From: Pyricularia pennisetigena
Lineage: Eukaryota; Ascomycota; Sordariomycetes; Magnaporthales; Pyriculariaceae
Direction of reading: 5' to 3'
Assembly: GCF_004337985.1 (NCBI RefSeq)
Contig: NC_043743.1
Coordinates: 3,146,543-3,210,542 of the forward strand
DNA: 64,000 bases
Made by a program: the position numbers and the translations under genes. How positions within the stretch are numbered: the stretch's first letter is position 1; the number at the start of each line of letters is the position of its first letter. Below, piece after piece: positions 1-12,191 of the stretch. The notes below the pieces were generated by a model. That model was not told where the DNA came from. It worked only from the letters and a program-made list of their open reading frames with translations, and made no database searches.

Positions 1-535
1 CGCTGACCCCACGCGGAAATGCCAAAGTTGCTCCACATTTAAAGCTCGCATAGAACTTTGTTTGACAGCAGCGAAGCGCGATTCGTCTTGGAGCTTCTGC
101 CAAAAGGCTGACTGACGACAACAGGCTAGAGCGGGAAGCTAAGCGTGCCGATCCCACCTCGTTTTCATTCCAAGGTTTTTTCAGACAACATCGTCGTTAC
201 GTTATGTTAACATCCCTGGTGGTAGTGGATACTATCCAGCCAGTGGGTATCGCCCTGCAACCGGAGATTGAATCCCTTGACCCCCATTATGCGTCAAGCA
301 ATGCCATGTCAACAAGACCTCGGCTCGAATTCTATTGAAACAGCATTTAAGAACATATCGTCCCTTGGAATTGGACCTCTATTTCTTTTCTGACCACCAT
401 CCCAACTCAACCAATACGCTCGCTTCAAACCAAGGTTTTTAACTGCACATTTTCAGTTGAACCAACACCATTCGTTCCCGATACACCAGTGATATCAAAT
501 AATTAAACACACAAAAAAAAAAAAAATCCACCAAA
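1..535. other. Upstream intergenic region, GC-balanced
   Basis: Base composition is balanced and lacks the TpA-rich look of the RIP-affected blocks. No convincing open frame is seen. The last 40 bases before the first gene are A-rich with a long A run (about 513-526), a common leader composition in filamentous fungi, and end in a favourable start context (CCACCAAAATG). No clear TATA box was found. Confidence 0.5.
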
Positions 536-1081
536 ATGCGTGCTTCCTTCCTCGCTGTTGCCGTCGCCGCTGTCGCCGTCCAGGCCGCCCCGGCTGTTGA
601 GACGCGTGACGCCGTCGCCGCCATTCCTGCCGCCTGCACTCCTACCCCGGGTCTCGACACTGCCGCTACCTATGACAAGTTTTTCGCCTTCCAGAAGACG
701 TACCTGTTCGACAAGAACGTTGCCGAGACGTTCAAGTACTTTGCTGCCGACTTTCAGGTATGATATTTTTTTTTTCTCTCCATTTCAGTTTCCAAGATTA
801 TAAAACTATAAGAAATAATAAAAAAGAAGCTACTAACACAACCCTGCACCCCAACAAAACAGAGCAAGCAGCGTTTCTCGTCCCTCAACAGAGATCAGTA
901 CTGGGCCAGCAGCGTCGTCCAGGACTGGAACACGACCCCAAGCTACCCCACTGACTCGACCTTCAAGGACGGCACGGCGCACGTCGCCTACGACCTGGGC
1001 GAGAAGAGGACCGGTCACGCCGGTGACGACTTTGTCTGGAAGGATGGCTGCATTGTTTCGCACCAGCAGACCAGGTCTTGA
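536..1081 (+). CDS. Small secreted protein, SnoaL/NTF2-like (2 exons)
   Basis: Exon 1 is 536-757 and exon 2 is 863-1081, joined in phase 0 to give 146 residues ending in a TGA at 1079-1081. The intron (758-862, 105 nt) starts GTATGA, has the perfect branch site TACTAAC at 831-837 and ends CAG. Residues 1-18 form a signal peptide (MRASFLAVAVAAVAVQAA), so the product should be secreted. The rest looks like the small cone-shaped SnoaL/NTF2 fold: an N-terminal helix region (YDKFFAFQKTYLFDKNVAET) and the family-like tail DDFVWKDGCIVSHQQ, comparable to the DxFRxxDGKIxEH ending of SnoaL-like proteins. Its length suits a single such domain. Signal peptide and splicing are seen directly; the fold is inferred from motif resemblance, and any enzyme activity or substrate is unknown. 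GC-rich third codon positions and the absence of stops suggest a functional gene outside the RIP zone. Confidence 0.85.
758..862 (+). other. Spliceosomal intron of the SnoaL-like gene
   Basis: GTATGA donor, TACTAAC branch site 25 nt before the acceptor, CAG acceptor. Removing it joins codon 74 (CAG) to AGC in phase 0 and restores an open frame to the stop. It is AT-rich compared with the exons. Confidence 0.85.
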
Positions 1082-1647
1082 GTGACGCTGAGGGAGGAAG
1101 TGATTCGTTCAGATTACTTGGGTATAAATAGGCATTCAAGTTATATTTACCTGATGAAACTTGCTCGCCTGAAACCTTCCACAGAGCAGAGATGTGTCTG
1201 ATACAAAAAACAGAACGCGCTTACCCTGATCGTATTCACGGACAAGAAATTGCTGCTATGACATCATATTGAATCATTCCAAGGATTCCGGCCTCACCAG
1301 TATCAACGTTTTCATATGTCTGCTGCTACTTGGTCAGAAATATACAACCTATCAAGCAATTATACACGTAGTTACTGCGCTGAACGTTGTACTACCTCAT
1401 CCAAGGGCTATAATTGAGGAAAGCATTTGTAAGCTCTCGACTGCACTATCCTCATTCGTTTTCAGACCATCATGTCCTGTCTGTTCAGCCGCTAATTTTC
1501 CAGGAATAACAAGCTCGTCCTCCACCATTTGATTCTCCTTTATGTTTTCTTTCATGGCCGATGCTGTGGGTTGTTCTAGTGGGCGATAAACGAAGCTTTG
1601 GATACCAGGAGCTCCATTTATAAATGAGCGTTTTGCAGTCAGCTGCC
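1082..1647. other. Intergenic region between SnoaL-like gene and 5S gene
   Basis: Balanced composition; no frame in it has a recognisable product. It holds the 3' flank of the upstream gene and the 5' flank of the 5S gene. I see no repeat in it. Confidence 0.4.
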
Positions 1648-1766
1648 ACATACGACCATACCCACTGGAATACACGGGATCCCGTCCGCTCTCCCCTAGT
1701 TAAACCAGTGAGGGCCGAACTAGTACTCAGGTGGGTGACCACTGGGGAATCCTCGGTGTTGTATGT
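1648..1766 (+). rRNA. 5S rRNA: 5S ribosomal RNA gene
   Basis: A 119-nt sequence starting ACATACGACCATACCCACTG and ending GGTGTTGTATGT. The ends pair as a 9-bp terminal stem (ACATACGAC with GTTGTATGT, one G-U). The CCCGTCCGCTCT segment and the internal control region around AAACCAGTGAGGGCC and AGGTGGGTGACC are typical of fungal 5S RNA. A T run follows directly (1766-1771), as expected of a Pol III terminator. Single dispersed 5S genes outside the rDNA are usual in filamentous ascomycetes. It shows no decay and lies exactly where balanced sequence gives way to AT-rich repeats. Confidence 0.92.
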
Positions 1767-1771
1767 TTTTT
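1766..1771 (+). terminator. Pol III T-run terminator of 5S gene
   Basis: Six consecutive T residues immediately after the 5S 3' end, followed by more T-rich sequence. Confidence 0.7.
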
Positions 1772-1934
1772 GATTTTTTTGATATTTTTTTTTTCCGAAC
1801 GCAGTATTTGTGGGTTATATACAATTTTATATTATTCCCAAAAACAAGCATCGCGTAATGTGCTACATTGTATAAACCGTTAAATTTTTTTACCAAATAT
1901 TACATTATAATGTTGCTATATATGACGTGCTCAT

Positions 1935-1979
1935 ACATCCGACCATACCCATTGGAATACACGGGATCCCGTCCGCTCT
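1935..1979 (+). pseudogene. 5S rRNA fragment (5' 45 nt), interrupted by a repeat
   Basis: 45 bases match the start of the intact 5S gene with two differences, through GTCCGCTCT. The match stops exactly where a TAGTCTC element begins (1980). The rest of the 5S sequence is not seen downstream, so this is a truncated 5S copy or relic with an element at the break. Confidence 0.8.
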
Positions 1980-2124
1980 TAGTCTCAGGCTCATCCCTGA
2001 AGCCCAGAGCTCCAAAATCGATCCACTTCGTGGCTCAATTGCGGCTTTGCATATACCTGTAGGTCCATCCAAACAACGCTCTGGTTCAGGTTTGAAGATA
2101 ATTTGTCGAATTTCGCCGTTTATA
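1980..2124 (+). mobile_element. TAGTCTC element, left-end fragment
   Basis: Begins TAGTCTCAGGCTCATCCC and follows the family left end (hairpin around the GGCTCATCCCTGAAGCCC region, then GTCCATCCAAA, then the GCCGTTTATA motif) for 145 bp, then is cut by the next copy at 2125. Confidence 0.75.
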
Positions 2125-2357
2125 TAGTCTCAGTGCTCAGACTAAACCCCCCTGTTTCGCAATAGGGACCGAACGCTCCATATACCTTTCAGCCATATGG
2201 CTTTTCGACCAATTTAATTGGCCGAAAAGATCGCGCTCGTTCTAGTTTAAGGACAATTTGTCGTATTTCACCGTTTATAGCGGGTATATACATTGTATTC
2301 GCACTATAATAGCTGAAAGACAGTGTAATTACAGTATGCAATTAAATATAAGAACAA
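2125..2357 (-). mobile_element. TAGTCTC element, right-end fragment
   Basis: Reverse-complement right terminus: TAGTCTCAGTGCTCAGACTA, the CCCCCCTG...CAATAGGG hairpin region, the TCGACCAATTTAATTGGCCGA hairpin region, then GCCGTTTATAGCGGG and internal AT-rich sequence. It stops at about 2357, where the Copia family 2 relic starts. Confidence 0.7.
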
Positions 2358-4506
2358 TGTTAATAGGCTTTTCGTAATGTCGATCGATTAATAGAACGTT
2401 GTTATACGAGTATAAAAGATATTAATTTTTTATGTCCTATGAAAACTGTCTAAAGGTGAGCTTCTGAACGTCTTTCCGTCTTATATTCGTAATTGGGCGG
2501 GTGAGTCACGTGCAATCGGCCTGTACGGTATTGCGCGTAATTTATTGCTCTATTGTTGATTTGACCGCGATTCCCTTTATTTTAACACCGGCAATTTTTT
2601 CTTTTTTGCACGCGGTTAATAACCTCCAATTTAGTCGCAATAACAATTTATAAAACGAAAACAACGGAAACAGTTATGCAGTTTGCGATAAATTTTTTAA
2701 AAGCGGTTTTACTATTTATTCGTTGCTCCTTTGCTTTTTTTAACCCGTTATGCATTTTTATTGTAATGGTTATTAACCCATAAAATATTTTTTACAAATA
2801 ATAGCTTAAAATAGTTTTGTTTCACGTTCCTATTATTTATTTACCTTATTTTTCGATCGCAGCGACGTCGTTTTAAATTAGCTGCAAATCTTTGGCGATC
2901 CTTTTCGTTTATAAAAGGACCTTTTCCTGCCACGAATTTTAATGCGTAATTATGGTAATTTTTTAAGGTTTTTTTTAGCATTTTTCAAATTATTTTTTTG
3001 GCAATTATCCTTTTTGGCCGTTTTGCTGTTTATTTGTTATTTTATCTGCCCTTTTTACTATTAAATTTATTTTTAACTTAACTTTCGCCATTATATTTAT
3101 TTTTCCCGACACCGCCGACAAAGGTAAGTTTTTGTTTTTAATTTTGTCGTTATTATTAAAGCTGTTAATCGTTATTCCTTAATTTTGCGCTCCATCCCCA
3201 ATTTGGGCTATTTTGATTTTTATTTCGCTGGTAGATAGATTTAACGAGGACTTTTTAATATTTATTACGATATTATTCCGCCATTTAGCCGCTACACCAA
3301 ATGCAAATAGGGTTATTTTTGCAAAGTAATGTAAATTTGGCAATTTGAAGTTTTTTTTGTATTTGGTTATTTTAACAATTGATACGAATTTATTTAGTTT
3401 TATTATCGCCTTTAAACCCGTAATGTTTTTCCTGCCTGTTTCTAATTTGCAAAAGGCCGGTGCGCTGTTTAAAAACGAGCCCAAAAAGTCTGGTTTTTCG
3501 TTTGCTATTACCATTCCTAAAAAGCCTAAAGTTAAAGCGCCTCCTACTGAAATTTTTATTGCGATTATTACCGTAAATTTATTTAAACATTATTCAAATT
3601 TTTTTATCCACTAACAAACGCCTTTTAGGACTTCGATCGGTGGCGTACAATTATTAAAGGTATACTAATAATCGCTTTTTATAGAGGCAATTTTACCGCG
3701 AATAACAATTTTAAATATTCATCGTCGGAGGGAGGCCGTTCCGTTGGCCATGCGGTTGCAATTCGCCAATTTAATGTTTTGTGGGTTAAAGGGATTATAT
3801 AAACCGAATATAATGTTTTGTTTAAAAAGAAGGATAAGGGGGAAAATAATGACGAGGACGTTTAATTTAACATATAGCGTTAAAGCGTTATAAAGTTGTT
3901 TTTGTTTTTTTTTACTCTTGGTAAAAACGTGACGGTATTGTCCGGTATTTTTTAACAATGCGTTTCACCTCGCGGCGCGGTTTTTCAATCGTTAGCTATG
4001 TATTATATCGTTTCGCCGTTCCCAATTAATTTAATTCGTCCTTTAATTTTCTCGCCTTATCCTGTGAACTTTGTAACTTTTTAACCATTTTTTAATGCGC
4101 ATTACCTTTAAATAGGTATTAATACATTCGGTTGAAACCCCATTGGGCACCTTTTTATTATAAGGTCTGCCGGATTCGTTTTTCCTAAAATCAATCTAAT
4201 TTCTTCAGCTTTACGATTTTCGTATAATTGTTTTAAATTTAAAAAAAGAATTATAAGTCGTTTTTCCGGTATTATTCCCAATTGCATTGAATATTGGTAT
4301 AACGATAAATTATCCGTATATATTATTATTGGTGAAGGAGGTAAACTTAGCTTTTCCAAAATGGTTCCGATAAGGGTTTCTAATAAAACTCCAATATTAT
4401 ATCCATGAACCATGTTGTGGATTTCGTTTACTAACACGTTTTTTGTAATTTTGTGGTATTTAGTCGATAACCAATGTATAATATTACCGGTTATTTGAGA
4501 GCCTGT
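2358..4506 (-). mobile_element. Copia family 2 relic (3' part), RIP-decayed
   Basis: The left boundary TGTTAATAGGC is shared with the end of an inverted relative at 25132-28029, whose matching end reads CCTATTAACA; TG..CA ends fit an LTR terminus. The right part encodes a Copia RNase H on the minus strand (4108-4509). The 1.7 kb between should hold the end of pol, 3' UTR and 3' LTR, but I could not place the inner LTR boundary. TpA-rich sequence and many stops point to RIP. Confidence 0.6.
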
Positions 4507-4509
4507 CAT
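4108..4509 (-). pseudogene. Copia RNase H relic (family 2)
   Basis: An open stretch of 133 codons resembles the RNase H end of fungal Ty1/Copia Pol: IIHWLSTKYHKITKNVLVNE (catalytic-region E), HGYNIG, IIIYTDNLSLY (TDxxSL with the catalytic D), EKRLIILFLNLKQLYENR and GKTNPADLIIK (the NPAD motif before the end of Pol). The start codon is accidental; no upstream pol is present because the family-1 LTR begins at 4507. A gene remnant, not expected to be functional. Confidence 0.75.
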
Positions 4510-5085
4510 TAATTATATGCGTTATATAGTGCTGTTTATATGCTTTATTTAGCATGTAATGGGTCCACTTTTATTTGTATATAAACCCAAATAGATAGTG
4601 CCGAAATGGGGCTGCTGAGGTTGTTAGATTTTCTGTTATATTTTGTGTGTTGCAGGAGTTGCGATTCAAATCAGCGAATGGGGTTTCACCCTATACCGGG
4701 TTTAATACCCGACTTGCACTTACGAATCAGCTACCCTGTACCGGGTTGAAATTTTCACCAAGTTAGCAAATTAGTGCGAACCCAGAAATGGTTTGTATGG
4801 AAATAAGGGTGTTTTTTCAACAACGCATACAAAATAATTTTTCGGAAAATCGTGTGCGGCACCGGAACCTTTTGCGGGGTACGGACCCCCATTTCGATAC
4901 CGGAAAATATATAAGGGAGATAAAGCAAAATCTCCCCCACCAATAAATCAAATTTCTTAATCCAAAAATTAGTAAATAATATAATGCATTTAAACCCTGT
5001 AATTACAGGTTTTTATAACGCAATTAGCATTACGCCGCACTTAGGTTAATATTTAGCCACCTGTTAGTAACCCGTATTGTTAACA
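4507..5085 (+). repeat. 5' LTR of Copia no. 1 (family 1)
   Basis: Matches the family-1 LTR (consensus ends TGTTAATTATATGCG and GTATTGTTAACA). The outer two bases are CA instead of TG. It carries about 20 extra bases near the start compared with other copies. A TTTGTATATAAACC box about 75 bp in is a likely TATA region. It is followed directly by a primer-binding site. Confidence 0.8.
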
Positions 5086-5099
5086 GGTTATAAACCCGG
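5086..5099 (+). promoter_or_regulatory. Copia primer-binding site (half-tRNA iMet type)
   Basis: GGTTATAAACCCGG directly abuts the LTR. It equals GGTTATGAGCCCGG with two G-to-A changes; that sequence would be complementary to the anticodon arm of initiator tRNA-Met (CCGGGCTCATAACC), the known half-tRNA priming mode of Drosophila copia and Ty5. The element and its changes are seen; the primer identity is inferred. Confidence 0.6.
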
Positions 5100-6630
5100 A
5101 AAGGTTTTAACTTGTGCATTAAAATGTATTTTGCATCGCTGGAAAACCTGAAATTTAGGCTTTATTTTGGTTATTATCGCATTTTTACAGCACGTATATT
5201 AACGAAAATATTGCTGTTTTTGTGCAAAATTGTTAGTTTTAGGCGCTAATTCAGCACCTAACCCCCTGTATTTACAATGGGGATCGCTAAAAATTAACGT
5301 TCGATTTAAGCCTTTTCAGGTACTGCAGCGATCGCTTGCATTGCAAATCCAAAAAACTTTTGGTATGGTTTTTATGGATCGTGCACGCCATTGTAATTTG
5401 TTCAAATTTTTAGTAAAGTTTACGCTAGCGAGTCAGGGCTAAAAACCCCTGTATTCGTTCGTTAATAGCCCATTAAATCCTAGTGCGTTTAATAGGGTTT
5501 ACAATAGCCCATAAACCCATTAGCGGAATTACGTTAATGGTTAATTTACCCTGCACAATACCCTGCAATTTACGCTGCACCCATTTAACGAATTAAATTC
5601 GTTACGTGCATTTGGATTGGGATAAACACCAGGGCACCCATTAATTGTGGATTTTAGGGATTCCAACCCTGTATTTTAATGGATTTTAACCACTGAACAT
5701 AGCAATAAACCCTGTAATTGGCAATTACAGGCCTATAACCGTTAAAAGGCAAACGATATAGCAAATCCTAAGTTAATAGGGTATTTACCCTTAAACAATT
5801 AAGTTAATTAATTATAATTATAAATTAACGAATTGCAATTATAATTTAAATTACCTTATAATGGAAAACAACCCTATATCGGGTTTTTCAAACCCAGTTC
5901 CAGCAAACGGGGGGCCTAAACCCAGCCCAAACGAAGTTTTAACTGCTAAATTACAGTCCCATAACCTGCAATTAAAAGCGTTAATTACGAAAATGGATTA
6001 ATTTTGAAAGACAATTTAATAATTAATTACCATATTAGCCTTGAAAAGCGGTAATTCCACTAATTTTAGTAATAAGTCGGAAAACAACCCCATTACCGCA
6101 CCCCCTAATTTACCTGGTAACCTGATTTTAGGTGACGGGATAGGTAAAAAATTATCGAAACGGGTATTTTCTTTCCCCGAAAATTGTAAATTAATAAAAA
6201 TTAGCAATTACGATTTGTGGAAATAGGCGTTAATAATACAATTTAGGGCTATAAAAGCAGCGGAATTTATTTCCAACCCTAAAATTGGCTATACCATACC
6301 GGAATACGAGCAATTAATCCTGTTATTGCTTATAAAAAACAGTTTAACCAAAAACTTTTTTTAAAATTTATTGCATGGTATTCCAGCCCCGTAACGGTTT
6401 ATAAAACCCTGGAAAATAGCTATTCCGTTACACCCGAAATTTGTCGAAATTTATTATATCGGGAATTCCACGCTTTAAACTTTTCGAAATTCAAAAGAAC
6501 AATACTTGAATTTAATAGCCGTTTTAATTTACTGGTAGCTAAATTAGCGAATACCAACGTGCAAATTAACCCCGTAAACGTACAAAATCAATATTTACAG
6601 GCCCTGGAAGGGATATTCCTTATTTGGACC
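5100..6630 (+). pseudogene. Copia no. 1 leader and gag relic
   Basis: After about 760 bp of leader without a convincing frame, an ATG at 5861 opens a gag-like frame (MENNPISGFSNPVPANGG...) that stops at about 6000 at a TAA. The frame resumes with FPENCKLIKISNYDLWK (the N-Y-D-x-W-K start of Copia Gag), IKAAEFISNPKIGYTIPEYE and further helices, interrupted by stops. It ends abruptly at GGACC (6626-6630), where an LTR in the opposite orientation begins. The matching point in the full-length Copia no. 2 (46780-46800) continues straight into the next part of the polyprotein, so this break is structural. Confidence 0.7.
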
Positions 6631-7184
6631 TGTTAACAATATGGGTTGCTAACAGGGGGTTAGGCATTAGCCTAGGTGCGGCGTGGTGCTAGTTGCGTTG
6701 TAAAAACCTGTAATTACAGGGTTTATATACATTAAATTCACTAATTTTGGGATTAATAAATTTAATTTATTGGTGGGGGAGATTTTGCTTTGTTTCCCTT
6801 ATATATTTTCCGACATCGAAGTGGGGGTCCGCACCCCCTAAAGGGTTCCGGTGCCGCACACGATTTTCCGAAAAATTATTTTGTATACGTTGTTGAAAAA
6901 ACACCTTTATTTCCATACAAACCATTTCTGGGTTCGCATTTATTTGCTAATTTGGTGAAAATTTCAACCCGGTACAGGGTAGCTGACTCGTAAATGCAGG
7001 GTGGGTATTAAGCCCGGTATAAGGTGAAACCCCATTCGCTAATTTTAAATCGCAACTCCTGCAATATATAAAATATAATAGAAAATTTAACAACCTCAGC
7101 AACCCCATTTCGGCACTATTTATTATGGTTTATATACAAATAAAAATGGACCTATTACATGCTAAATAACGCATATAATTACCA
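6631..7184 (-). repeat. Family-1 Copia LTR, inverted
   Basis: Starts TGTTAACAATATGGGTTGC and ends near CGCATATAATTACCA, i.e. reversed relative to 4507-5085. The pyrimidine stretch CCCCCTTTTTTT that follows is the reverse complement of the polypurine tract, so this end acts as the 3' LTR of the inverted pol block. It is preceded by GGACC. Confidence 0.85.
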
Positions 7185-10100
7185 CCCCCTTTTTTTGCTA
7201 CTATTTATACAAAGTCGGAAAAGAAAAATATATAAAAATAAAATTTTAAAAAAAATCCCCTTTATGTCCCAACCCGATTCGAATTCCCGATATAAACCCC
7301 TTGGATAATTAAACCCTTTATACCGACTTGTAACCTCCGAAATGGACGAACCCCCGAATTGGAAAAAAACCCCAAAATTATAATAACCCCCGGATTCGAA
7401 CCCCCGATTCGCATAATATTAACCCACGGAATTAATTATTAAACCAGGTATTTAATTTGGTTGTTCGTTGGTAATAGTCCAAATAAGGCATATTATATAA
7501 GGTATTTCGAATGCGTAAATCGCCCAAAACACGAGCTTTTTCAATTTTAATTCAGCTTCTAATATAAGGTCGGTATAAATTGTTTATTAATTAACTTTTA
7601 CAGGGTAAATTCGGGTAATACGGCCGGTATTGGGCTAATAAAAATCCAATATTTGCAAATAAAGGAAATGTAATGGGTAATTAATTAGCGAACTAATTGA
7701 ATACCCCAAAACTTAATAGGTAAAAATTAAGTTTTTAGGGGTTTTAATTTTATAAATTTTAAAAAAACCTTATAAATTGGAAGCGTAAGGGGTTTTATTA
7801 GTCCATTAGCGGGCATTTATTTGGATTCCAGGTATTTTAAAATCACTAATTCTTTTATAATTAATTCCCGTACGTAATGAAATTTTAACAACGTATATTT
7901 AATACGTTAATGGTGCGTAGGGTTATATACGTTAATTATAAAACCTGTATTATTTCCAAATATTGCAATAAAACCTTTTATAGGTAGTCCAATTTCTATA
8001 AATAAGCTTTTAAACCACTGTACTTTACGCAAAGTTTCCGTTAAAGCATCGGTTTCGGTTTTTGGAATGTTTAAAACTATAATATTAGCTTTTTTGCATT
8101 TCCACGTTATAGGGCCCCCAAATAGGATATACAAATATCCGTAAATGGATTTTAAATTTTCCTTAGCCCCGGCAAAATCGCTATTACTAAAACCCAATAA
8201 TTTTAGGTTTTTAAAACCCTTTATTAATAAATTGGGTGGTAATTCGGTTTTAAATATTTTATTTCCGTAACAAATAAATAAGGATTTTATACCCGTTAAA
8301 TAACGTAATAGGTTTTTAACTACCGTTAAATGGATTGTAATAACTTTTATTAAAAAACGTAAAAACCACTAAACCGCAAAACCGATATCCGGGCGCGTTA
8401 ATAGCATTAAATACATAAAGGTACCGATAATACGTTGTAATAATTTGATTTCCAACGCATTTACGGGCTTACCCCCACTATATTTTAATATACCCGGTTA
8501 TAAAGGAACAAATATAGGTTTGCAATTAATTAATCCAAACGTTGCGAATACTTTTTTTATATACTGATTTTAATGGAGTTAAAATAGGCGTTTAGGCCTA
8601 TCCTTTATAATTTGAACGCCTAAAAAATAGGTTGCAAGGCCCCTGTTTTCCAACGCGTAAATTTTATTAAAACGGGTTTTTAAATCCTAAATATATTGCA
8701 ATTTAGGATTTATTAGCAGGTAGTCGTTTACAAAAATAACGATAAAATATTTGGATTTAACCTTATAAAAAACAGCGGGATTAGAGATTAATGGTTTAAA
8801 ACCTTTTTTAAAAAATAGGGTTTTAAATTTGTTTTGCTATTTTTTTGGACCCTGTTTTAAATTATATAGCGCTTTTTCCAACTGTATAACCTGCAATTGT
8901 TTCGCGTTATAACCCATTTCCACTAATATTTTAACGGTGGTAGGGTTACAATTTTTTACCCATTCGTTAAAACTGTTTGAAATTAGCAAATATATATTTA
9001 CGTCGGTAAAATTACTATTTAAAAACGCACCGATAAAATCGATTTATTTTATTTCCCAATCTTGTGTATTAGCTATAACTAATAGTATACGCCAGGTAAG
9101 TGGTATATTAGTGCTAGCAAAGGTTCTGATATAATTTAGGTTTTCGACCTGTAAAAATCCCCTAACAATAAATTTAATTTTGTATTTTATAGGTTTATTA
9201 TTTTTATCCTTTTTTAGTTCAAATACAGGCCGGGTAAAAACGAATTTACGGCCTGTAGGTATTTTAATTTTCGGGATAAAACGGAAGGTTTTTGCAGTAA
9301 CGATTTGGTCGAATTTAAACGTTAAAACAACTAACCATTTAACATTTTTAAGGTTATTTAAGGCCTGTTGGTAATTATTTGGTTTACCAATTTTAGTGGG
9401 TTTTTTCTTTATTTTTTTTGGTTTAAAAACAAATATAATGCACTTAATTTATATTTATTTGATTTGGGTTTTCGAATTGCGAATTTAATTCCATATTTTA
9501 TATTTTATGTACTAAAAACACCGGAATTTCCGTTATTTTAAATACCGGATTAAATACCGCTACCGTTATAGGTTTTAGGGGGCGAACGGGGGGTTATACA
9601 GGCCTGGCGGGTATTATATTTTTAGGGTTGAAATACCTTGTAACGGGTGGTAATTGCCCTATAACCGGTGGTAAATACCCTGTATCTTTTGGGTTTTTTA
9701 AAGGATAGTTATACGCTGGAATGCTGTTGATTTCGTTTTCAAATTTAAAATTAAAATCCTTTTTTAAATTTGTATTTTCCCCTTTTAAAACTTGTAGCGT
9801 TTCCCCTGGAATAACCAAATTTTTAACGTAAAAATTTTTTATAATTTTTACGGTAAAAATTTTATATACGGCCCGTTTAACGGGTGCGTAAACCAATATT
9901 ATAAAATTTAATAAATGGGTTAAAAAGTCTAACGTTTCGGTACGGGGAACCAATTTATTAAATTTTTGGCGTTTTTCCAATGGTATTATAACCTAATATA
10001 TATTACCAATAACCCGAAAATACCCTTAATTGGATTTATGCGGTAATCCAGGTTGGAATTTGGAATAAAATTCTTCGTAAAGTGTTAAATCCCTATTAAT

Positions 10101-12191
10101 TACCGTTATACGGTTAATTAAATTAATTACGGTAAGTAATAAATAATATTATAAATATAATGGTAAACCCGCCGCTATAATAGTAAACCGAAATTTATCC
10201 AAAATAATTTTAACGGACCGTTCCGTTAATCCGTTTTAACCGTGGTTATAGGGATTCGAAATGCTAAAACTAATACCTTTATTTGTAAACCAATTTCAAA
10301 AATTTGTATTAACCTCCTACCACCCATTACAATGAAAATTTAAAAGGTAACGCCCGTACGTAACCTTTAAAACCTTAAAAAAGCCTTTAATAACCACTTA
10401 AACCGTAGGTCCGGCTTTATTTTTTAATAGGATAAACCACCGAAAACGTAATTTTCGGTCCATTAATAACAAAAATACGGGTTTTTTATTGTAAAAATTA
10501 GGTTTGAAAATTACTATATTACCTTTTATAAAATCGAAAATATTAGGGGGTATAAGGAATGCGATTTTATTTGTACGCCTAATAAAAATGGCTTTAACAC
10601 AAGCAATATAGGTAATTGCCCTAATTTTGTCGAATTTAGGTAAACCTTTTATAATTTTAACGGTTTTTTTTAAACAATAATAACCTTATATGCCCCAAAC
10701 GCCTATATTATAGTGAGGTTTTTTAAACCTGGATTTCGGTACAATTACTTATAATTCCGTTTCTTTTAAGGGTTAATTAACCGTCCGTAATCCGTTTTAG
10801 GCTTAAAAAAAGGTAATTGATAAAGGCCTGTTTTAAATCCGATAATAAAAAAAGGTTTTAACAACGAATTTTTTGTGTGGGAAACCCCTTTTTTTTCGGA
10901 AATAATCCCTTTTATATTAGGTTATATAAAAGGGTTACCTTACGGTGTACCGGGTTTACGGGGCCCAATTTTACGTGCATTTTCAGGATTTTTACCGTTT
11001 AATTTTTGCGTTACAGGTGAATTTACGGTTATTTCCGTATTTTGTTCGGGATTTAGCTTTTTCGTTACCGTATTTTTTTCCGGTTCCGTATCGGTGTAAA
11101 TTTTATAATCCTCGTAATTTTCGGGGTTTATATTATTTAATTTTATTTCCAACGGGGCTGCGTAGCCTTTTATAACCCCTTGTAAGGCCATGCTAAAAAC
11201 GCTGCTTTATTTACCTATTATATAGGCGTAATTCGAAATAACGTTATTTCGAACAAAAATATCGCACTTTTTAACCTTTAAATAAAACGAATGTTTAACG
11301 GTATTTGAACGTCCCCACGCCTTGCGATCCTTATCGTATAAGGTATTTTTTAATAATACCCCCCCTGTATTATAATATATAAAGCTATTAATGATATTTA
11401 TTCCAAACGAGGGGATATATAAAACGTTATTTAACGTAATTCTTTTAAATTCGTTAGCTTTTTGGCCGTAACGGACCTGTATTTCTACAGTTCCGGTATG
11501 TACAAATTTAATAAGGCCACCTTTTGTACCGATTTTGACTGTAAAACCGGGGGTATAATCGGTAAAAAATTACTTATTTGCAAAAATATAGTGCGTGTTA
11601 TTTATATCGTATAAAATAAGGTAATTTAACCTCCATAATTTAGGGGTCCCTTTTACGCCGCGTCCAGGTTCCGTTTTAACCTTCAAATTAGTTGTTAAAA
11701 CCTGTGGGTTTAACGTTTTACCGGTATCGGTTTTTAAATCCGAATCCGAACGTAATTTTATAATTCCGATAATAGCGGAATTAACCTCCTATTTTAGGGT
11801 GTTATGCGCTGCGCTTTCGTTAACGTTACCTGGAATCAAACCCGTAAATAATTCGAAATTTATAAAAATTATAAACGTTCCAGCGATTAATTCGCTGGAG
11901 TTGGAGGATTTAGTATTTTTTGCAAAAGCAGAATCCGAATTAAAACTTTTATTTTTTTTCGTGATTTAGAGGTGTTTTCCTACCCATTATTTTCTTTTTT
12001 AGCGCCTTTTTTAACGTTGTTTTTATCCGTTTTTTTGCTTTTAGACCTATAATTAGCGGTTTTAACCGTTGTAAAACCTGAAATCGAATTTTCGGATATA
12101 AGGTCCGCTATAAGGTATTGCAAATTTAATTTTTCCGAATTTTGGCCTATTGCCTGTAAAACCCGCTGGGTATTGCGTTGGGGTTCGGTCC
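7185..12191 (-). pseudogene. Copia no. 1 pol block, inverted and RIP-decayed
   Basis: Read on the minus strand from 12191 to 7185 it carries protease/linker (10940-11191 ends a conserved NPENYEDYKIYTD segment), integrase remnants (9594-9980, with EKRQKFNKLVPRTE typical of the Copia integrase tail), reverse transcriptase (about 8700-9300; the YVDD box reads FVNDYLLI, D-to-N as a G-to-A change would give) and RNase H (7907-8197: GFSNSDFAGAKENLKSIYGY). It then has about 700 bp of 3' UTR with CCCCCGA-rich tracts and the polypurine tract at the LTR. The 5' edge reads GGTTCGGTCC, the sequence that should follow gag. Many stops; non-functional. Confidence 0.8.

Noticed and set aside
1397..1742. Overlapping minus-strand frames near the 5S gene
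   Set aside because: They overlap the 5S gene and have no signal peptide or recognisable domain.
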